Positions 43,384 through 52,348 of a stretch of 64,000 nt of DNA are shown in pieces. Both the position numbers and the translations under genes were made by a program. Within the stretch, counting starts at the first letter, position 1. Each line of letters begins with the position of its first letter. The stretch comes from Bacillus andreraoultii (GTDB lineage: Bacteria > Bacillota > Bacilli > Bacillales > Caldibacillaceae). The notes below the pieces were generated by a model that was not told the DNA's origin, did no database searches, and saw nothing but the letters and a program-made list of their open reading frames with translations. The stretch covers positions 686,707 to 750,706 of the forward strand of contig NZ_LN868937.1 of assembly GCF_001244735.1 (NCBI RefSeq), written 5' to 3'.

Positions 43384-43997
43384 CTACATGACTTGGTTTT
43401 GAGATGTCATGCGTTGCTTTTTGTTTTCATGAATAAAACTTAAAATGTGTTTGTGCTGATCTGCAAAATTAAATTGAATCGTGATTTTGTTATTTTCATG
43501 AATGAAAATCTTATCTACTAATTCAAGAAGAAGCCCACGATCAAGCGTTTTAATATTTTTATGCTTCAAGAATGTTTTTAAATAGGGATTATTTAAACCG
43601 CCCCCTTTTTGCGTGGTCCATACGAAGGAAAAATTCTTTCCAAAAAGTATCCCTGATCTGAATAGTTACGAAATGCTCTAGCAAGTGTCTTACAAATAAT
43701 ACAGTTGACAATACCTGCTTCCACGTCTTGTATCATGCGCTGAAAATCTACTCTTTCATAATCTGTTGTTCCTGAAAGTCCATCATCTACATAGTAGTCA
43801 ACAATAGAATATTCTTCAATAAACGAGTGTTCCAGATATTCATGAATGATTTTCCGCTGGTTGGTCACACTTAATGATTCGTCATTACCATCATCTCTGG
43901 ATAAACGAATATAAACAGCAACCTTCCATTGTTTGTGGCGTTGTGCTTTAGTACGATTTTTTAGGTGTTTCATGTTCCTCCAATCCTCTATAATCAC
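43384..43997 (-). pseudogene. large serine recombinase, internal deletion
   Basis: Minus-strand residues from 43997 downward form the N-terminal catalytic part (WKVAVYIRLSRDDGNDES with the nucleophile Ser in this segment; YYVDDGLSGTTDYERVDFQRM). The frame ends at GPRKKGAV. The 43384-43569 segment (with bases up to about 43590) is the C-terminal end (NNPYLKTFLKHKNIKTL, DRGLLLELVDKIFIHEN) typical of TndX/TnpX-type recombinases. The several hundred residues between are missing, so it is inactive. This protein would have excised and integrated the element. Confidence 0.85.
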
Positions 43998-44028
43998 ACT
44001 TTAATTATACCATATATCACGCATTAAC

Positions 44029-44287
44029 TCAGTGATTATAGCTTGAAAAGTAGTGTTTTAGTAGCGTTGATAAATCATTTCCTTTATCTGAAAAACAAAC
44101 ATGAACAGAAACATCACCACATGAAAAAAAAATACGGATTTTGGATGTTTAAAAGATACTTTTCCAATCGTTCTAAAGCAGGTAAATTGGTATCAATGTT
44201 AATATGTCGAATGTCTACGAGGCTTTTTGCTCTGGCGGTTGCTTTATCTTCCTGATACATTTGTTCCAATGCTTCCAAAGTCACCAT
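44029..44287 (-). pseudogene. DUF6870-like conjugative-element protein, frameshifted
   Basis: From ATG 44287 the minus strand encodes MVTLEALEQMYQEDKA and VDIRHINIDTNLPALERL, then NPYFF. A run of eight T shifts the frame to a stop after 57 codons; removing one base restores SCGDVSVHVCFSDKGND and a stop at 44029. This small protein commonly precedes the recombinase in Tn4451/Tn916-like elements. Its role is unknown. Confidence 0.6.
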
Positions 44288-44415
44288 GTTACAACCTCCT
44301 TATAGAACATTTTAAAATCAGACGGCTGTTGGTACAGCTCCACGGGAATTTCACCCCTGCAAGTATTTCTTCCAGCCCTACTCATAGCCTGCGACGCTTT
44401 GAACGCTCGAACCAT
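44281..44415 (-). pseudogene. fragment of an integrative-element gene
   Basis: A 44-codon minus-strand frame (VRAFKASQAMSRAGRN, then EIPVELYQQPSDFKMFYKEV) ends in TGA overlapping the ATG of the DUF6870-like gene. The tail pattern is that of a helper gene found at this position in related elements, but the N-terminal part is missing or decayed. From 44416 to 44655 I see only degraded sequence. Confidence 0.4.
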
Positions 44416-44659
44416 GACGATAGGGGAGTATCATTATCCTTACTGATGGGTCATTGCTAGCAATCCACCACGATTACATGAGACAAAGTATGATTCGCTC
44501 GTTCCTACATTGGAAGTCATGGCGTACCTGTCAGACAGCTTATCATCAGCAGAACGTATCTGATTTTTTGTTATAATACATGGCGTTATCTTCCATGTTT
44601 TCTTTGTCAAAGAACAGAGATAAATAGAATGAAAGGGGAAATCTTAATGATTAACTACA

Positions 44660-44914
44660 TCAAATCTGAAAAGACAAAATAGATTGCATAAGTTTGGAAC
44701 GTAAGCGATCACGTATATCCTCATCCATGCCCCAATAGGTGTTTCCTTGCTCATCACGAAGTTTACGCATGGATAAGCTGGCGGTATAGTTTCCATAATG
44801 TTGAATTACTATTTTCATTGCTTCAGCTTCACCCTTATTTGCAGCTAAAATAATTGGATACGGTAATAAACCACGCTCATTGTTTTCGGTGTTAGAATTA
44901 ATCATCCCATTCAT
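44660..44914 (-). CDS. Tn916 orf8-like helix-turn-helix protein, copy 1
   Basis: This small protein of about 84 residues has PYPIILAANKGEAEAMKIVIQHY, SLSMRKLRDEQGNTYWGMDE and RLRSKLMQSILSF. It matches the helix-turn-helix protein paired with the sigma-like factor in Tn916-type elements (orf7/orf8). The start overlaps the orf7 stop. Its partner is frameshifted, so the pair is likely non-functional. A second copy lies at 47941. Confidence 0.7.
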   Translation of the reverse strand: MNGMINSNTENNERGLLPYPIILAANKGEAEAMKIVIQHYGNYTASLSMRKLRDEQGNTYWGMDEDIRDRLRSKLMQSILSFQI

Positions 44915-45330
44915 GTGCATGTTCCTCCAAAAATCGTTTTAAAATCTCGAAAGAACTTTTCCGCCTGTACTGTACGGTGCTACGTGGAATTCCGAATAAT
45001 TTACCGATTTCCACATCAGACAGGTTGAAAAAATAGTATAGCAGGACAGCAGTACGTTTTTCTTCTGGCAATGTCCGCATGGCTTCCGCAAGAAGTTTCG
45101 ACGTATGCCACTTGAAACCCTTGTGCTTTATCTTTGTCTTGCTCATCTAAAGTATAAAGCTGTTTTTCTTCTTGTGGCGTTAAGTCAGAAAACACCATTT
45201 CTTTCGATTGTCGCTTTTTACGTTCTCTATAGATGTTAGTTGCTTCATTCTCCAGCACTCGTTTACAAAAAGCATTAAAAGCACAGCGTATTTGCCATTC
45301 GGTACGGTTTAGTTCGATCATACATGACAT
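44898..45330 (-). pseudogene. Tn916 orf7-like sigma factor, frameshifted copy 1
   Basis: The N-terminal part (ELNRTEWQIRCAFNAFCKRV, FSDLTPQEEKQLYTLDE) and C-terminal part (KLLAEAMRTLPEEKRTAVLL, VEIGKLFGIPRSTVQYRRKS) lie in different frames that join near 45115. In intact homologues these form a sigma-70-like factor of about 140 residues that activates transfer genes. Confidence 0.78.
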
Positions 45331-46236
45331 CTCCCTTCACCACTGCAAAGATGGGTGAGGATTTCCCCTTTCATATCCTTCAACAATTTTTTTGGGGAAA
45401 TGCCAAAGATTTCTAACAAAAAAAACAACTGAACAAAGTTAGCTGTTTGTAAAAATAAAATATTGATTAAAATGAAGTTCTTATATACTTCAATTCGTTT
45501 AAAAATTCAAGTTGTACATTAAACAGTAAATTATATAGACTGTACATCAGTATTGAACTATATATTTGTAGTTCTAAAGAACAAAGTTGCTTTATTTATT
45601 ATAAAAATATTTGATACAAGTCAAGTAAAATGGAAATTAGATACCATATACTTTTTAAAAATAATATTGAACAGTAAGGTTGTTAGTATTTTCTTCATAC
45701 TACTCCTCTTTTCTATTAATGCTTATTAACATACAATTCCTATTCTTAAATATAAAACACCTTAGATATCAAACTATGACTATATTCTAAGGTGTTAGTA
45801 TCTATGTGAAATTATAAAACTATACATTTTAACTGCTTAAATAATTACTTGAGTTAAAATGATTTGTATGTTTAAAAATAGGGATATTTGCAATATCTTC
45901 AGTGAAAGTTAGAACTGGAATAAATCTCGAACAGGAATTTTTATGTATTATTAATTACAAAAATTAACAGAAACCTTCCGTCGAAATAATAAGTCAGATT
46001 AAAAAAGGATTGTGAATCTACTATAATGTTTGAACTATCCCTAGACTGCACTACATGTTTATAGTACAATTTCGTTAATGCAACTTCAAAGTATGTATTT
46101 AAATGTGAAATTGGGGCTGATTATTGGGTTTCTTTAGCTAAGAATAGATTGCCGTATAGAATTTTCAAAGAATATAAACTCGAAATATTCTATATGGAAT
46201 AATCTAATAGATATTAAAACCAAAAGGAGGTTATCT
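45331..46236. other. AT-rich region without a recognisable gene
   Basis: No ORF with a credible ribosome site is seen in these 906 bases. A perfect 11-bp inverted repeat, AACACCTTAGA (45756) with TCTAAGGTGTT (45796), is present; it has T residues on the minus-strand side and could be a weak terminator. The rest is very AT-rich. Confidence 0.5.
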
Positions 46237-46554
46237 ATGAATTTCATAAAAAAAGAATTTTTAATGTTTTTATCACTATTATGTGCAATAGGTGTATTTT
46301 TAATGAGTAGTGCATTTCAAAGTATGGCATACTGGGGAAATGATTTTACTTGGTATTGGGTTGGAGTTGTTTTTACTTACTTTCTTGGATTGATGGGTAT
46401 CGTTTTTTTAGTCTTTGCAATTAAGAGGAAAACAAGAGTAAACGGAGAATCAAGGTCTGGTTTGTCAGTGTTTGGGATAATGACTTCTATTATATTGATT
46501 GGTGGCTTTCTTTGGACAACTTTTATAATAATTGCAGGAATGTCTGGAATTTGA
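46237..46554 (+). CDS. small membrane protein, unknown
   Basis: This 105-residue protein has three predicted membrane segments: LMFLSLLCAIGVFLMSS near the start, VGVVFTYFLGLMGIVFLVF in the middle and IMTSIILIGGFLWTTFIIIA at the end. ATG 46237 has a perfect AAAGGAGG site. It precedes the secreted papain-fold gene by 67 bases. No family recognised; partner or immunity roles are speculation. Confidence 0.6.
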   Translation: MNFIKKEFLMFLSLLCAIGVFLMSSAFQSMAYWGNDFTWYWVGVVFTYFLGLMGIVFLVFAIKRKTRVNGESRSGLSVFGIMTSIILIGGFLWTTFIIIAGMSGI

Positions 46555-46621
46555 TTTATTATTATATGGAATTAAGGGATATCGCATAAAAATTCCAAAT
46601 ATTAAAAAAGAGGTATTTAGT

Positions 46622-47359
46622 GTGAAACATTTATTTAAAGTAATCAGTTTGTTAGCTCTTGCACTAGTATTGTCGGTTACCATGTTCCAAAGTGGGATTC
46701 AAGCTTATGATAAAAATGATTCATCTGACACAAATTTATCATTTGAGGAGTATAAAGGATATCAAGATGAAGGTATACTAGGAGAAGATGTTACTTATGA
46801 AGAGTGGGTAGAATTAGTTAATGCATCTAAAGAATTAGAAAATCTCCTTGAAGATTCTTCTGAATTTGAAGAAGTATATTCGTCCGACTCCGTAGAACCA
46901 TTTAGTAGTTTTACCATGAAAAGAGGAGACGTAGTTATTACAAATGGTACGTCATCAGCAGGGATTGCAGGCCATGCTGGAATTGCTACCAGCAAGAGTT
47001 ATATATTGCATATTGCCGGGAAAGGAAAAAAACCTGTTAAAATATCTCTATCAAACTGGCATAAAAACTATACAAATAAAACCAAATCATCATGGACAAA
47101 GGTATATAGACATAAGAGTGCGACAAAGGCCAGTGCTGCTGCAAAGTGGACAGAAAACACTTATCTTAATTCAAATGCTGAATATAAAATAACCGGTAAT
47201 CTCGCTAGTACAAGTGTAACTTATTGTTCTAAATTAGTTTGGCAAGGATATTATTATGGTCCAAGTACTAAAGAGGCTAATGGACCAACGATAGGATATA
47301 GAATGCCTTACGATTTGCCAAAAACTATTCACAATTTAAGTCATAAAAAGACCTATTAA
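46622..47359 (+). CDS. secreted YiiX/NlpC-P60-like cysteine hydrolase
   Basis: This 245-residue protein starts at GTG 46622. Residues 1-30 form a signal peptide (KHLFKVISLLALALVLSVTM). An acidic linker follows. From about residue 98 comes the circularly permuted papain-like NlpC/P60 fold: RGDVVITNG, HAGIATS (catalytic His) and later TYCSKLVWQGYY (catalytic Cys). This order, His before Cys, is that of the YiiX/YycO group. It may be an amidase or peptidase on cell-wall or lipid substrates. It is cargo of the element bounded by the two orf7/orf8 copies. Confidence 0.78.
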   Translation: MKHLFKVISLLALALVLSVTMFQSGIQAYDKNDSSDTNLSFEEYKGYQDEGILGEDVTYEEWVELVNASKELENLLEDSSEFEEVYSSDSVEPFSSFTMKRGDVVITNGTSSAGIAGHAGIATSKSYILHIAGKGKKPVKISLSNWHKNYTNKTKSSWTKVYRHKSATKASAAAKWTENTYLNSNAEYKITGNLASTSVTYCSKLVWQGYYYGPSTKEANGPTIGYRMPYDLPKTIHNLSHKKTY

Positions 47360-47395
47360 AAGAATAGAAGAGAGTAAAATACTTCAGAGAAAACA

Positions 47396-47767
47396 TTGAA
47401 ACCTAAGAAGGTAATGATTATGATAATTTTATTTATATTTGCGATATCCTTTTTTTTGATTTTTTATTACCCGATACAAAAAAAATTAGCATTTAAAAAA
47501 TTTGACGAGTACTTGATAAAACAAGATACCAATAGAGATAAGATCGAAAGTCTAAATGCCTTTAAAGATTATAAAATGGGTGGTTATCAACTCATTGTAA
47601 AATTTCATGATGATCCACAACATATGTATATTTATCATTACTATTTGTGGACTCATAGAAAAAATGAATCTATACAATTTGATAGAATGTTTTTGAGTAT
47701 TATAGATGAAGAAAACTCTTTAGAACTAGATCCACCGTATAATGACAATGTGAAATATAAACCGTAA
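47396..47767 (+). CDS. DUF3139-like membrane-anchored protein
   Basis: This protein of about 123 residues has one N-terminal membrane segment (IMIILFIFAISFFLIFYYP) and an extracytoplasmic domain, resembling the short DUF3139 proteins of Bacilli. The TTG at 47396 has a weak ribosome site; ATG 47414 or 47420 behind AAGAAGG is equally possible. It follows the papain-fold gene by 36 bases in the same orientation, so the two may function together. Confidence 0.6.
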   Translation: MKPKKVMIMIILFIFAISFFLIFYYPIQKKLAFKKFDEYLIKQDTNRDKIESLNAFKDYKMGGYQLIVKFHDDPQHMYIYHYYLWTHRKNESIQFDRMFLSIIDEENSLELDPPYNDNVKYKP

Positions 47768-47805
47768 GTGACAAGTAGTAATTTATTAAGTGCCTTAGAC
47801 TTATA

Positions 47806-47852
47806 ATAATATAAACAAAACCGCTGATTAATAGCTGTTTTGTTTATATTAT
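47806..47852. terminator. bidirectional terminator hairpin
   Basis: ATAATATAAACAAAAC and GTTTTGTTTATATTAT form a perfect 16-bp stem, extended by GC/GC in the loop. It lies between convergent genes (47396 plus and the orf8-like minus gene). Confidence 0.75.
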
Positions 47853-47940
47853 ATACCTTTTGTTTTTAACAAATATTACTCAACGTTTTAAAAAAGAAAA
47901 AATTATTATTTATGAAAGGGAAAATCTAACCATTATTTCA

Positions 47941-48195
47941 TCAAATCTTGAAAGCCAAAATAGATTGCATAAGCTTTGCTCGTAAGCGTTCGTGTGTATC
48001 TACATCGCTGCCCCAATAAGTATTTCCTTGTTCATCACGGAGTTTACGCATAGATAAGCTTGTCATGTAGCTTTTATAATGCAGAACAACTACTTTCATG
48101 GCTTCTGGATCACCCTTATTTGCAGCTAAAATAATTGGATACGGTAATAAACCACATTCACTGTTTTCAACATTATAATTAATCATCCCATTCAT
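47941..48195 (-). CDS. Tn916 orf8-like helix-turn-helix protein, copy 2
   Basis: This close paralogue of the 44660 gene has LPYPIILAANKGDPEAMKVV, SLSMRKLRDEQGNTYWG and RLRAKLMQSILAFKI. The frame is intact, but its partner is cut by IS66. The two copies lie in the same orientation about 3.3 kb apart. Confidence 0.7.
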   Translation of the reverse strand: MNGMINYNVENSECGLLPYPIILAANKGDPEAMKVVVLHYKSYMTSLSMRKLRDEQGNTYWGSDVDTHERLRAKLMQSILAFKI

Positions 48196-48410
48196 CTGCA
48201 TGTTCCTCCAAAAATCGTTTTAACCTTTTAAAAGAGCTTGTCCGCCTATACTGAACAGTACTACGTGGAATATCGAGTAGTTCAGCTATTTCTACATCTG
48301 ATTTCTTAAAAAAATAGTATAGTAGAACGGTTTTACACTTTTCTTTTGGCAAAGTACGTAACGCTTCAGCAAGTAATTTTGGAGTTATTTTCTTTCCAGC
48401 CACTTGAAAA
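48179..48410 (-). pseudogene. Tn916 orf7-like sigma factor, truncated copy 2
   Basis: Only the C-terminal 77 codons remain (FQVAGKKITPKLLAEALRTL, VEIAELLDIPRSTVQYRRTS). The gene is cut exactly at the IS66 left end at 48411; upstream codons read from IS66 DNA are not native. Confidence 0.85.
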
Positions 48411-48494
48411 GTAAGCCCCCATTCAAACAACGCATATAATTCAACAGCACCTCTTGTTAAGATTGACTTATCAATCAAAGGAGGTGCTTTTCAT

Positions 48495-48689
48495 ATGCCA
48501 GAACAAAAATTAACTATTGTCCCCGTAACATTGCATTCCAATACAGAAAATACTCCAATCACAAAATCAACTGTCTCCTCTTCGAATTCAACTTGTACAA
48601 TTAAGTTTGGTAAAGTTGAAATCTCCTTCTCCAACGGTATTGATGAGCACATCATTCAAACTGTCATGAGGGAGTTGAAAGATTTATGA
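48495..48689 (+). CDS. IS66 accessory protein (TnpA-like, short)
   Basis: A 64-residue ORF starts behind AAAGGAGG at ATG 48495, with the Ile/Val-rich segment CTIKFGKVEISFSNG and a C-terminal HIIQTVMRELKDL. It lies at the tnpA position of IS66 and overlaps the next ORF by 4 bases. It is shorter than the usual HTH TnpA. Confidence 0.6.
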   Translation: MPEQKLTIVPVTLHSNTENTPITKSTVSSSNSTCTIKFGKVEISFSNGIDEHIIQTVMRELKDL

Positions 48690-49039
48690 GACATGATTAC
48701 TCGAGTGTGAAAAATATCTATATTATCTGTGGTAAGACAGATATGAGAAAAGGAATAGATGGATTAGCTACACTAATTCAGGATTCTTTTGAACTGGATC
48801 CTTATGGTGATTCAATTTTCTTGTTTTCTGGGTGGAGTAAAGATCGCTATAAATGTTTATATTTTGACGGTGACGGCTTTGCCATGCTTTATAAGCGATT
48901 AGATAATGGAAAACTTCAATGGCCCAGAAACGAAAAGGAAGTACGAAATCTATCCCAACAAGAACTACGCTGGTTATTAGAAGGGTTATGCATTCAGCAG
49001 CCAAAAGCCATTCAACCATCTCAAAAAGGACAATTTTAA
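48686..49039 (+). CDS. tnpB: IS66 family accessory protein TnpB
   Basis: This 117-residue TnpB (IS66 Orf2) has the signature YIICGKTDMRKGIDGLATLI and LYFDGDGFAMLYKRLDNG, ending with LRWLLEGLCI. It is required for IS66 transposition by an unknown mechanism. It is unrelated to the IS605 TnpB nuclease. Confidence 0.9.
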   Translation: MRHDYSSVKNIYIICGKTDMRKGIDGLATLIQDSFELDPYGDSIFLFSGWSKDRYKCLYFDGDGFAMLYKRLDNGKLQWPRNEKEVRNLSQQELRWLLEGLCIQQPKAIQPSQKGQF

Positions 49040-49115
49040 CTCTATTAAAGTTGAAATAAAGCTATTTTCATTACGTTCAAGATGCTATACTAATATTATC
49101 TTATTTGAACGAAAA

Positions 49116-50702
49116 GTGGTGAGTCTTGTGGTTAATGCTTCGTCTAATAATCAGAATCAATACGAGAAATTAATTCGGCTTCTTGAAGAACAATTAGCTC
49201 ATTCTAATCAACAAAATGAAGCATTATCCAAACAGATAGAATCACTAACTGAGCAAGTTCGCTATTTAACGAAACTTTTATATGGATCAAAAACAGAGAA
49301 AACGAAATATAATGCACATGATGATAAGCAAATTTCATTATTCGAAGATGATTCGTCTTTTAATGAATCTGAGCACACAGAAGAACAAAGCCAACAAACG
49401 ATTTCTTACACTGTTGTACGCAAAGTTCAGAATAAAAAACGGAATGATTCATTACATGAAAATATTGAAGTAAAGACCATTCATTATCATCCGGATAATA
49501 CGATTTGTGATTGTTGTCAGTGTCAGATGACTGAAATAGGTACGACAATTGTCCGTGAAGAGGCTGAATTCATACCTGCAAGAATGGAAAAAATTCAACA
49601 TATTGAACATGCATATGAATGTAGAAACTGCAAAGCCGATTTATCCCAAAAGGCACAAATTAAACGTGGCAAATCACCTCAGCCTCCGATTCAACGAAGC
49701 ATTGCTGGTCCGAGTGTTCTTGCCAAGGTTATTTATGATAAATTCGTTCAATACTTACCCCTTTACCGGCAAGTAAAGGAATGGGATCGTTATGGATTAA
49801 ATACAAATGATAAAAATCTTTCTAATTGGGTTATTCGGGCATCACATGACTGGCTTTTGCCTATATATGAGCGAATGAAAAACATCATGCTAAAAAAGTC
49901 CATTTTACACGTCGATGAAACTTATGGACAAGTTATCAATCGATCGGATGGAAAACCTGGCCAATCTAACGCTTATAACTGGGTTTATCGAAGTGTACCT
50001 AGTCAAGGTCCAACTATCGTTCTGTTTCAAAGTTCATTATCACGAGCTCGATCTGTTCTTGAAGGCTTTATTGAAAATTATTCAGGAACGATTGTCTGTG
50101 ATGGTTACTCAGCATATGACAAAATTGAAGGGATTACCTTTGCCAATTGTTGGGCTCATGTTAGACGTTATTGGTTAAAAGCAGACAGTAAAAACGGACG
50201 AATTGGTGTAAAATACTGCGATGATTTATTTCGCCTTGAAAGGGAATTTAAGCACTTATCCCCAAGTAAACGAAGGAAAAATCGCAAAAAGTACTCGAAA
50301 CCGTTAGTTGATAAGTTTCTTTCCTGGGTTGAAAAATCACCATTTTACGGGAAAAATGCACTCGCTAAAGCAGCTGAATACACGCTAAATAGAGCGAACG
50401 GATTAAAAGCATTCTTGAATGATGGCCGAATAGAGATTGATAACAATCCCGCCGAAAATGCCATCCGCCCGAATGTAATTGGTCGAAAAAACTGGTTATT
50501 TTCCGTGAGCGAAGCTGGTGCAAAAGCAAACGCAATCTGCCTTAGTATCGCAGAAACAGCTAAAGCGAATGGGATAGATTTCTACCAGTATCTAGTAAGG
50601 ATACTGAAAGAACTACCAAATTTGGATATCCATAGAAACCCAGAAATTATAAACAACTATTTGCCTTGGTCAAAAACAATCCAAGCAGAATGTGTAAAAT
50701 AA
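49116..50702 (+). CDS. tnpC: IS66 family transposase TnpC
   Basis: The 528-residue DDE transposase has an N-terminal leucine-rich coiled coil (EEQLAHSNQQNEALSKQIES), a zinc-finger-like segment (CDCCQCQM, CRNCKADL), and the catalytic core with LHVDETYGQV, CDGYSAYD and the Glu in IDNNPAENAIRP. The start may be GTG 49116 or GTG 49128. The frame is intact. Confidence 0.92.
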   Translation: MVSLVVNASSNNQNQYEKLIRLLEEQLAHSNQQNEALSKQIESLTEQVRYLTKLLYGSKTEKTKYNAHDDKQISLFEDDSSFNESEHTEEQSQQTISYTVVRKVQNKKRNDSLHENIEVKTIHYHPDNTICDCCQCQMTEIGTTIVREEAEFIPARMEKIQHIEHAYECRNCKADLSQKAQIKRGKSPQPPIQRSIAGPSVLAKVIYDKFVQYLPLYRQVKEWDRYGLNTNDKNLSNWVIRASHDWLLPIYERMKNIMLKKSILHVDETYGQVINRSDGKPGQSNAYNWVYRSVPSQGPTIVLFQSSLSRARSVLEGFIENYSGTIVCDGYSAYDKIEGITFANCWAHVRRYWLKADSKNGRIGVKYCDDLFRLEREFKHLSPSKRRKNRKKYSKPLVDKFLSWVEKSPFYGKNALAKAAEYTLNRANGLKAFLNDGRIEIDNNPAENAIRPNVIGRKNWLFSVSEAGAKANAICLSIAETAKANGIDFYQYLVRILKELPNLDIHRNPEIINNYLPWSKTIQAECVK

Positions 50703-50789
50703 CCGTAAATCTGATAAAAAAATCATGGTTTTACGGTTATTTGTAGTACGTACCATTAAGGTGCGTTTATTTTTTTATTTCGGGCTTAC

Positions 50790-50900
50790 ATCCCAATCGA
50801 GAAGTTTGCACTATTCCCAATTTCTTCCCTTCTCATTGGATCGGTCATTGCTATAGTCGTCGGTTGTATTTGTTATGCGAGACGAGATCTTGTTAGCTAA
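50790..50900 (+). pseudogene. ABC transporter permease, 3' fragment
   Basis: Directly after the IS66 right end the frame reads IPIEKFALFPISSLLIGSVI and AIVVGCICYARRDLVS before TAA, the last membrane helix and the typical YARRDL tail of an ABC-2 type permease. It is the native DNA resuming after the integrative-element wreck and pairs with the ATPase fragment at 43215. Confidence 0.75.
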
Positions 50901-51013
50901 ATAGTGAGCATCTCAAAAGAAATCCTTGTAAACTTCAAAAAGGGGACAATTGTTTTTATCCTTTTTTTGTGATAAATTAATACTAGTTACGTTTTCCTTT
51001 AGGAGGTAGGCTC

Positions 51014-51247
51014 GTGCATACGTTTTTAATCGTATTATTAGTGATTGACTGTCTTGCTTTAATTACGGTTGTTTTGCTTCAATCCGGTAAAAGTGCCGGT
51101 TTGTCTGGTGCTATTTCTGGTGGTGCTGAACAATTATTTGGTAAACAAAAAGCACGTGGAATGGATTTAGTTTTACAACGAATTACCATCGTTTTATCTG
51201 TTCTCTTTTTCGTGATTACGATTCTGATAGCATACTTTAATTTTTAA
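51014..51247 (+). CDS. secG: preprotein translocase subunit SecG
   Basis: The 77-residue membrane protein has two membrane helices ([20 protein letters not shown] and [18 protein letters not shown]) and the SecG motif [20 protein letters not shown]. It stabilises SecYEG. GTG 51014 follows AGGAGGT at 6 bases. Gene order secG-est-rnr-smpB is the standard Bacillus order. Confidence 0.95.
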   Translation: MHTFLIVLLVIDCLALITVVLLQSGKSAGLSGAISGGAEQLFGKQKARGMDLVLQRITIVLSVLFFVITILIAYFNF

Positions 51248-51261
51248 TCATTCAAAGGAAT

Positions 51262-51288
51262 CCTGGCCATATCGGGTCAGGTTTTTTT
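51262..51288 (+). terminator. intrinsic terminator after secG
   Basis: CCTGGCC pairs with GGGTCAGG (one wobble) followed by TTTTTTT. Confidence 0.8.
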
Positions 51289-51487
51289 GTCGTTTATTAT
51301 TGGGAAAAAATTCCTCTATAATAATTTGCGAAACTTAGCACATTGTTTTACATTTCCTCTCTGTTTTTGTAAGCTGAACTTAGAAATTCATTCACTTAAA
51401 TGTGGAAAATCGTACAATCGAATACGTTTAATCTTTTGTTTTTCGAGAAAAATATGGATAGTTGTGTTATAGAGAGGAAGAGTTATC

Positions 51488-52237
51488 TTGAAAATGATTG
51501 CACCAAAACCATTTACATTTCACCGCGGGCCAAGAGCTGTATTATTGCTGCACGGCTTTACAGGAAATAGTGCAGATGTACGGATGTTAGGCCGGTTTTT
51601 AGAGAAAGAAGGTTATACTTGTCATGCTCCGATTTATCGCGGACATGGAGAAGCACCAGAAGAATTATTAAAATTTAATCCCTCTGATTGGTGGGATGAT
51701 GTTGTTCAAGCATATAAAGATCTGAAAAATATGGGACATGATGAAATTGCTGTTGCTGGCCTATCACTTGGTGGCCTCTTTACGTTAAAGTTAGGGTATT
51801 CCATGCCAGTAAAAGGGATTGTCCCTATGTGTGCACCGATGTACTTTAAAAATGAAGATGCTCTTTATCATGGCGTTTTACAATTTGCAAGAGAATATAA
51901 GGAAAAAGAAGGAAAAACGAAAGAACAAATCGAAAAAGAAATGAGCGCATTTGATTCTCAAGATTTAAAACTACTTTTAAAGGATAACAAACTTTTAATG
52001 AATGAAGTGAAACAGAATATCGAAATGATTTACGCACCTATCTTTATTGTACAAGCAAAAAAAGATCAAATGGTCAATATTGATAGTGCAAATATTATTT
52101 ATAATGAAGTGGAGTCAATAGAGAAATCGATAAAAATGTATGAGGAATCAGGACATGTCATTACATTAGATAAAGAAAGAGATCAACTTCATAAAGATAT
52201 CCTACAGTTTTTAAATAGCTTAGATTGGAAAGACTAA
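51488..52237 (+). CDS. est: carboxylesterase (Est30-like)
   Basis: This alpha/beta-hydrolase of 249 residues has [20 protein letters not shown] forming the oxyanion region, the nucleophile Ser in GLSLGG (about residue 97), and Asp and His in QAKKDQM and SGHVITLD. It matches thermostable Est30 of Geobacillus closely. TTG 51488 follows GAGGAAG at 7 bases. It hydrolyses short-chain esters; the physiological substrate is unknown. Confidence 0.93.
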   Translation: MKMIAPKPFTFHRGPRAVLLLHGFTGNSADVRMLGRFLEKEGYTCHAPIYRGHGEAPEELLKFNPSDWWDDVVQAYKDLKNMGHDEIAVAGLSLGGLFTLKLGYSMPVKGIVPMCAPMYFKNEDALYHGVLQFAREYKEKEGKTKEQIEKEMSAFDSQDLKLLLKDNKLLMNEVKQNIEMIYAPIFIVQAKKDQMVNIDSANIIYNEVESIEKSIKMYEESGHVITLDKERDQLHKDILQFLNSLDWKD

Positions 52238-52348
52238 GGGTGAAAGGTTTTTAAGAAACAATGCCTCGTAACGAAGGTTTTTATTCTACATAAGATTGGA
52301 AAGACTACTTAACGGGACATTTGTTATAAAAGAAAGGAGGTTTTTTCT

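Larger units (their letters stand above)
48411..50789 (+). mobile_element. IS66-family insertion sequence
   Basis: The 2379-bp element starts GTAAGCCCCC; the right end reverse-complements to GTAAGCCCGA. It encodes three ORFs in the IS66 order. IS66 normally makes an 8-bp target duplication, but the flanks are CTTGAAAA (left) and ATCCCAAT (right), so the two ends no longer belong to one insertion site. Confidence 0.85.

Noticed and set aside
44043-44460. Two plus-strand ORFs in the element wreck
   Set aside because: They are shadows of minus-strand remnants that show family-like sequence.
48411-48478. N-terminal extension of the second orf7-like gene
   Set aside because: Those codons lie inside the IS66 left end and are a chance fusion; the native gene is truncated at 48410.
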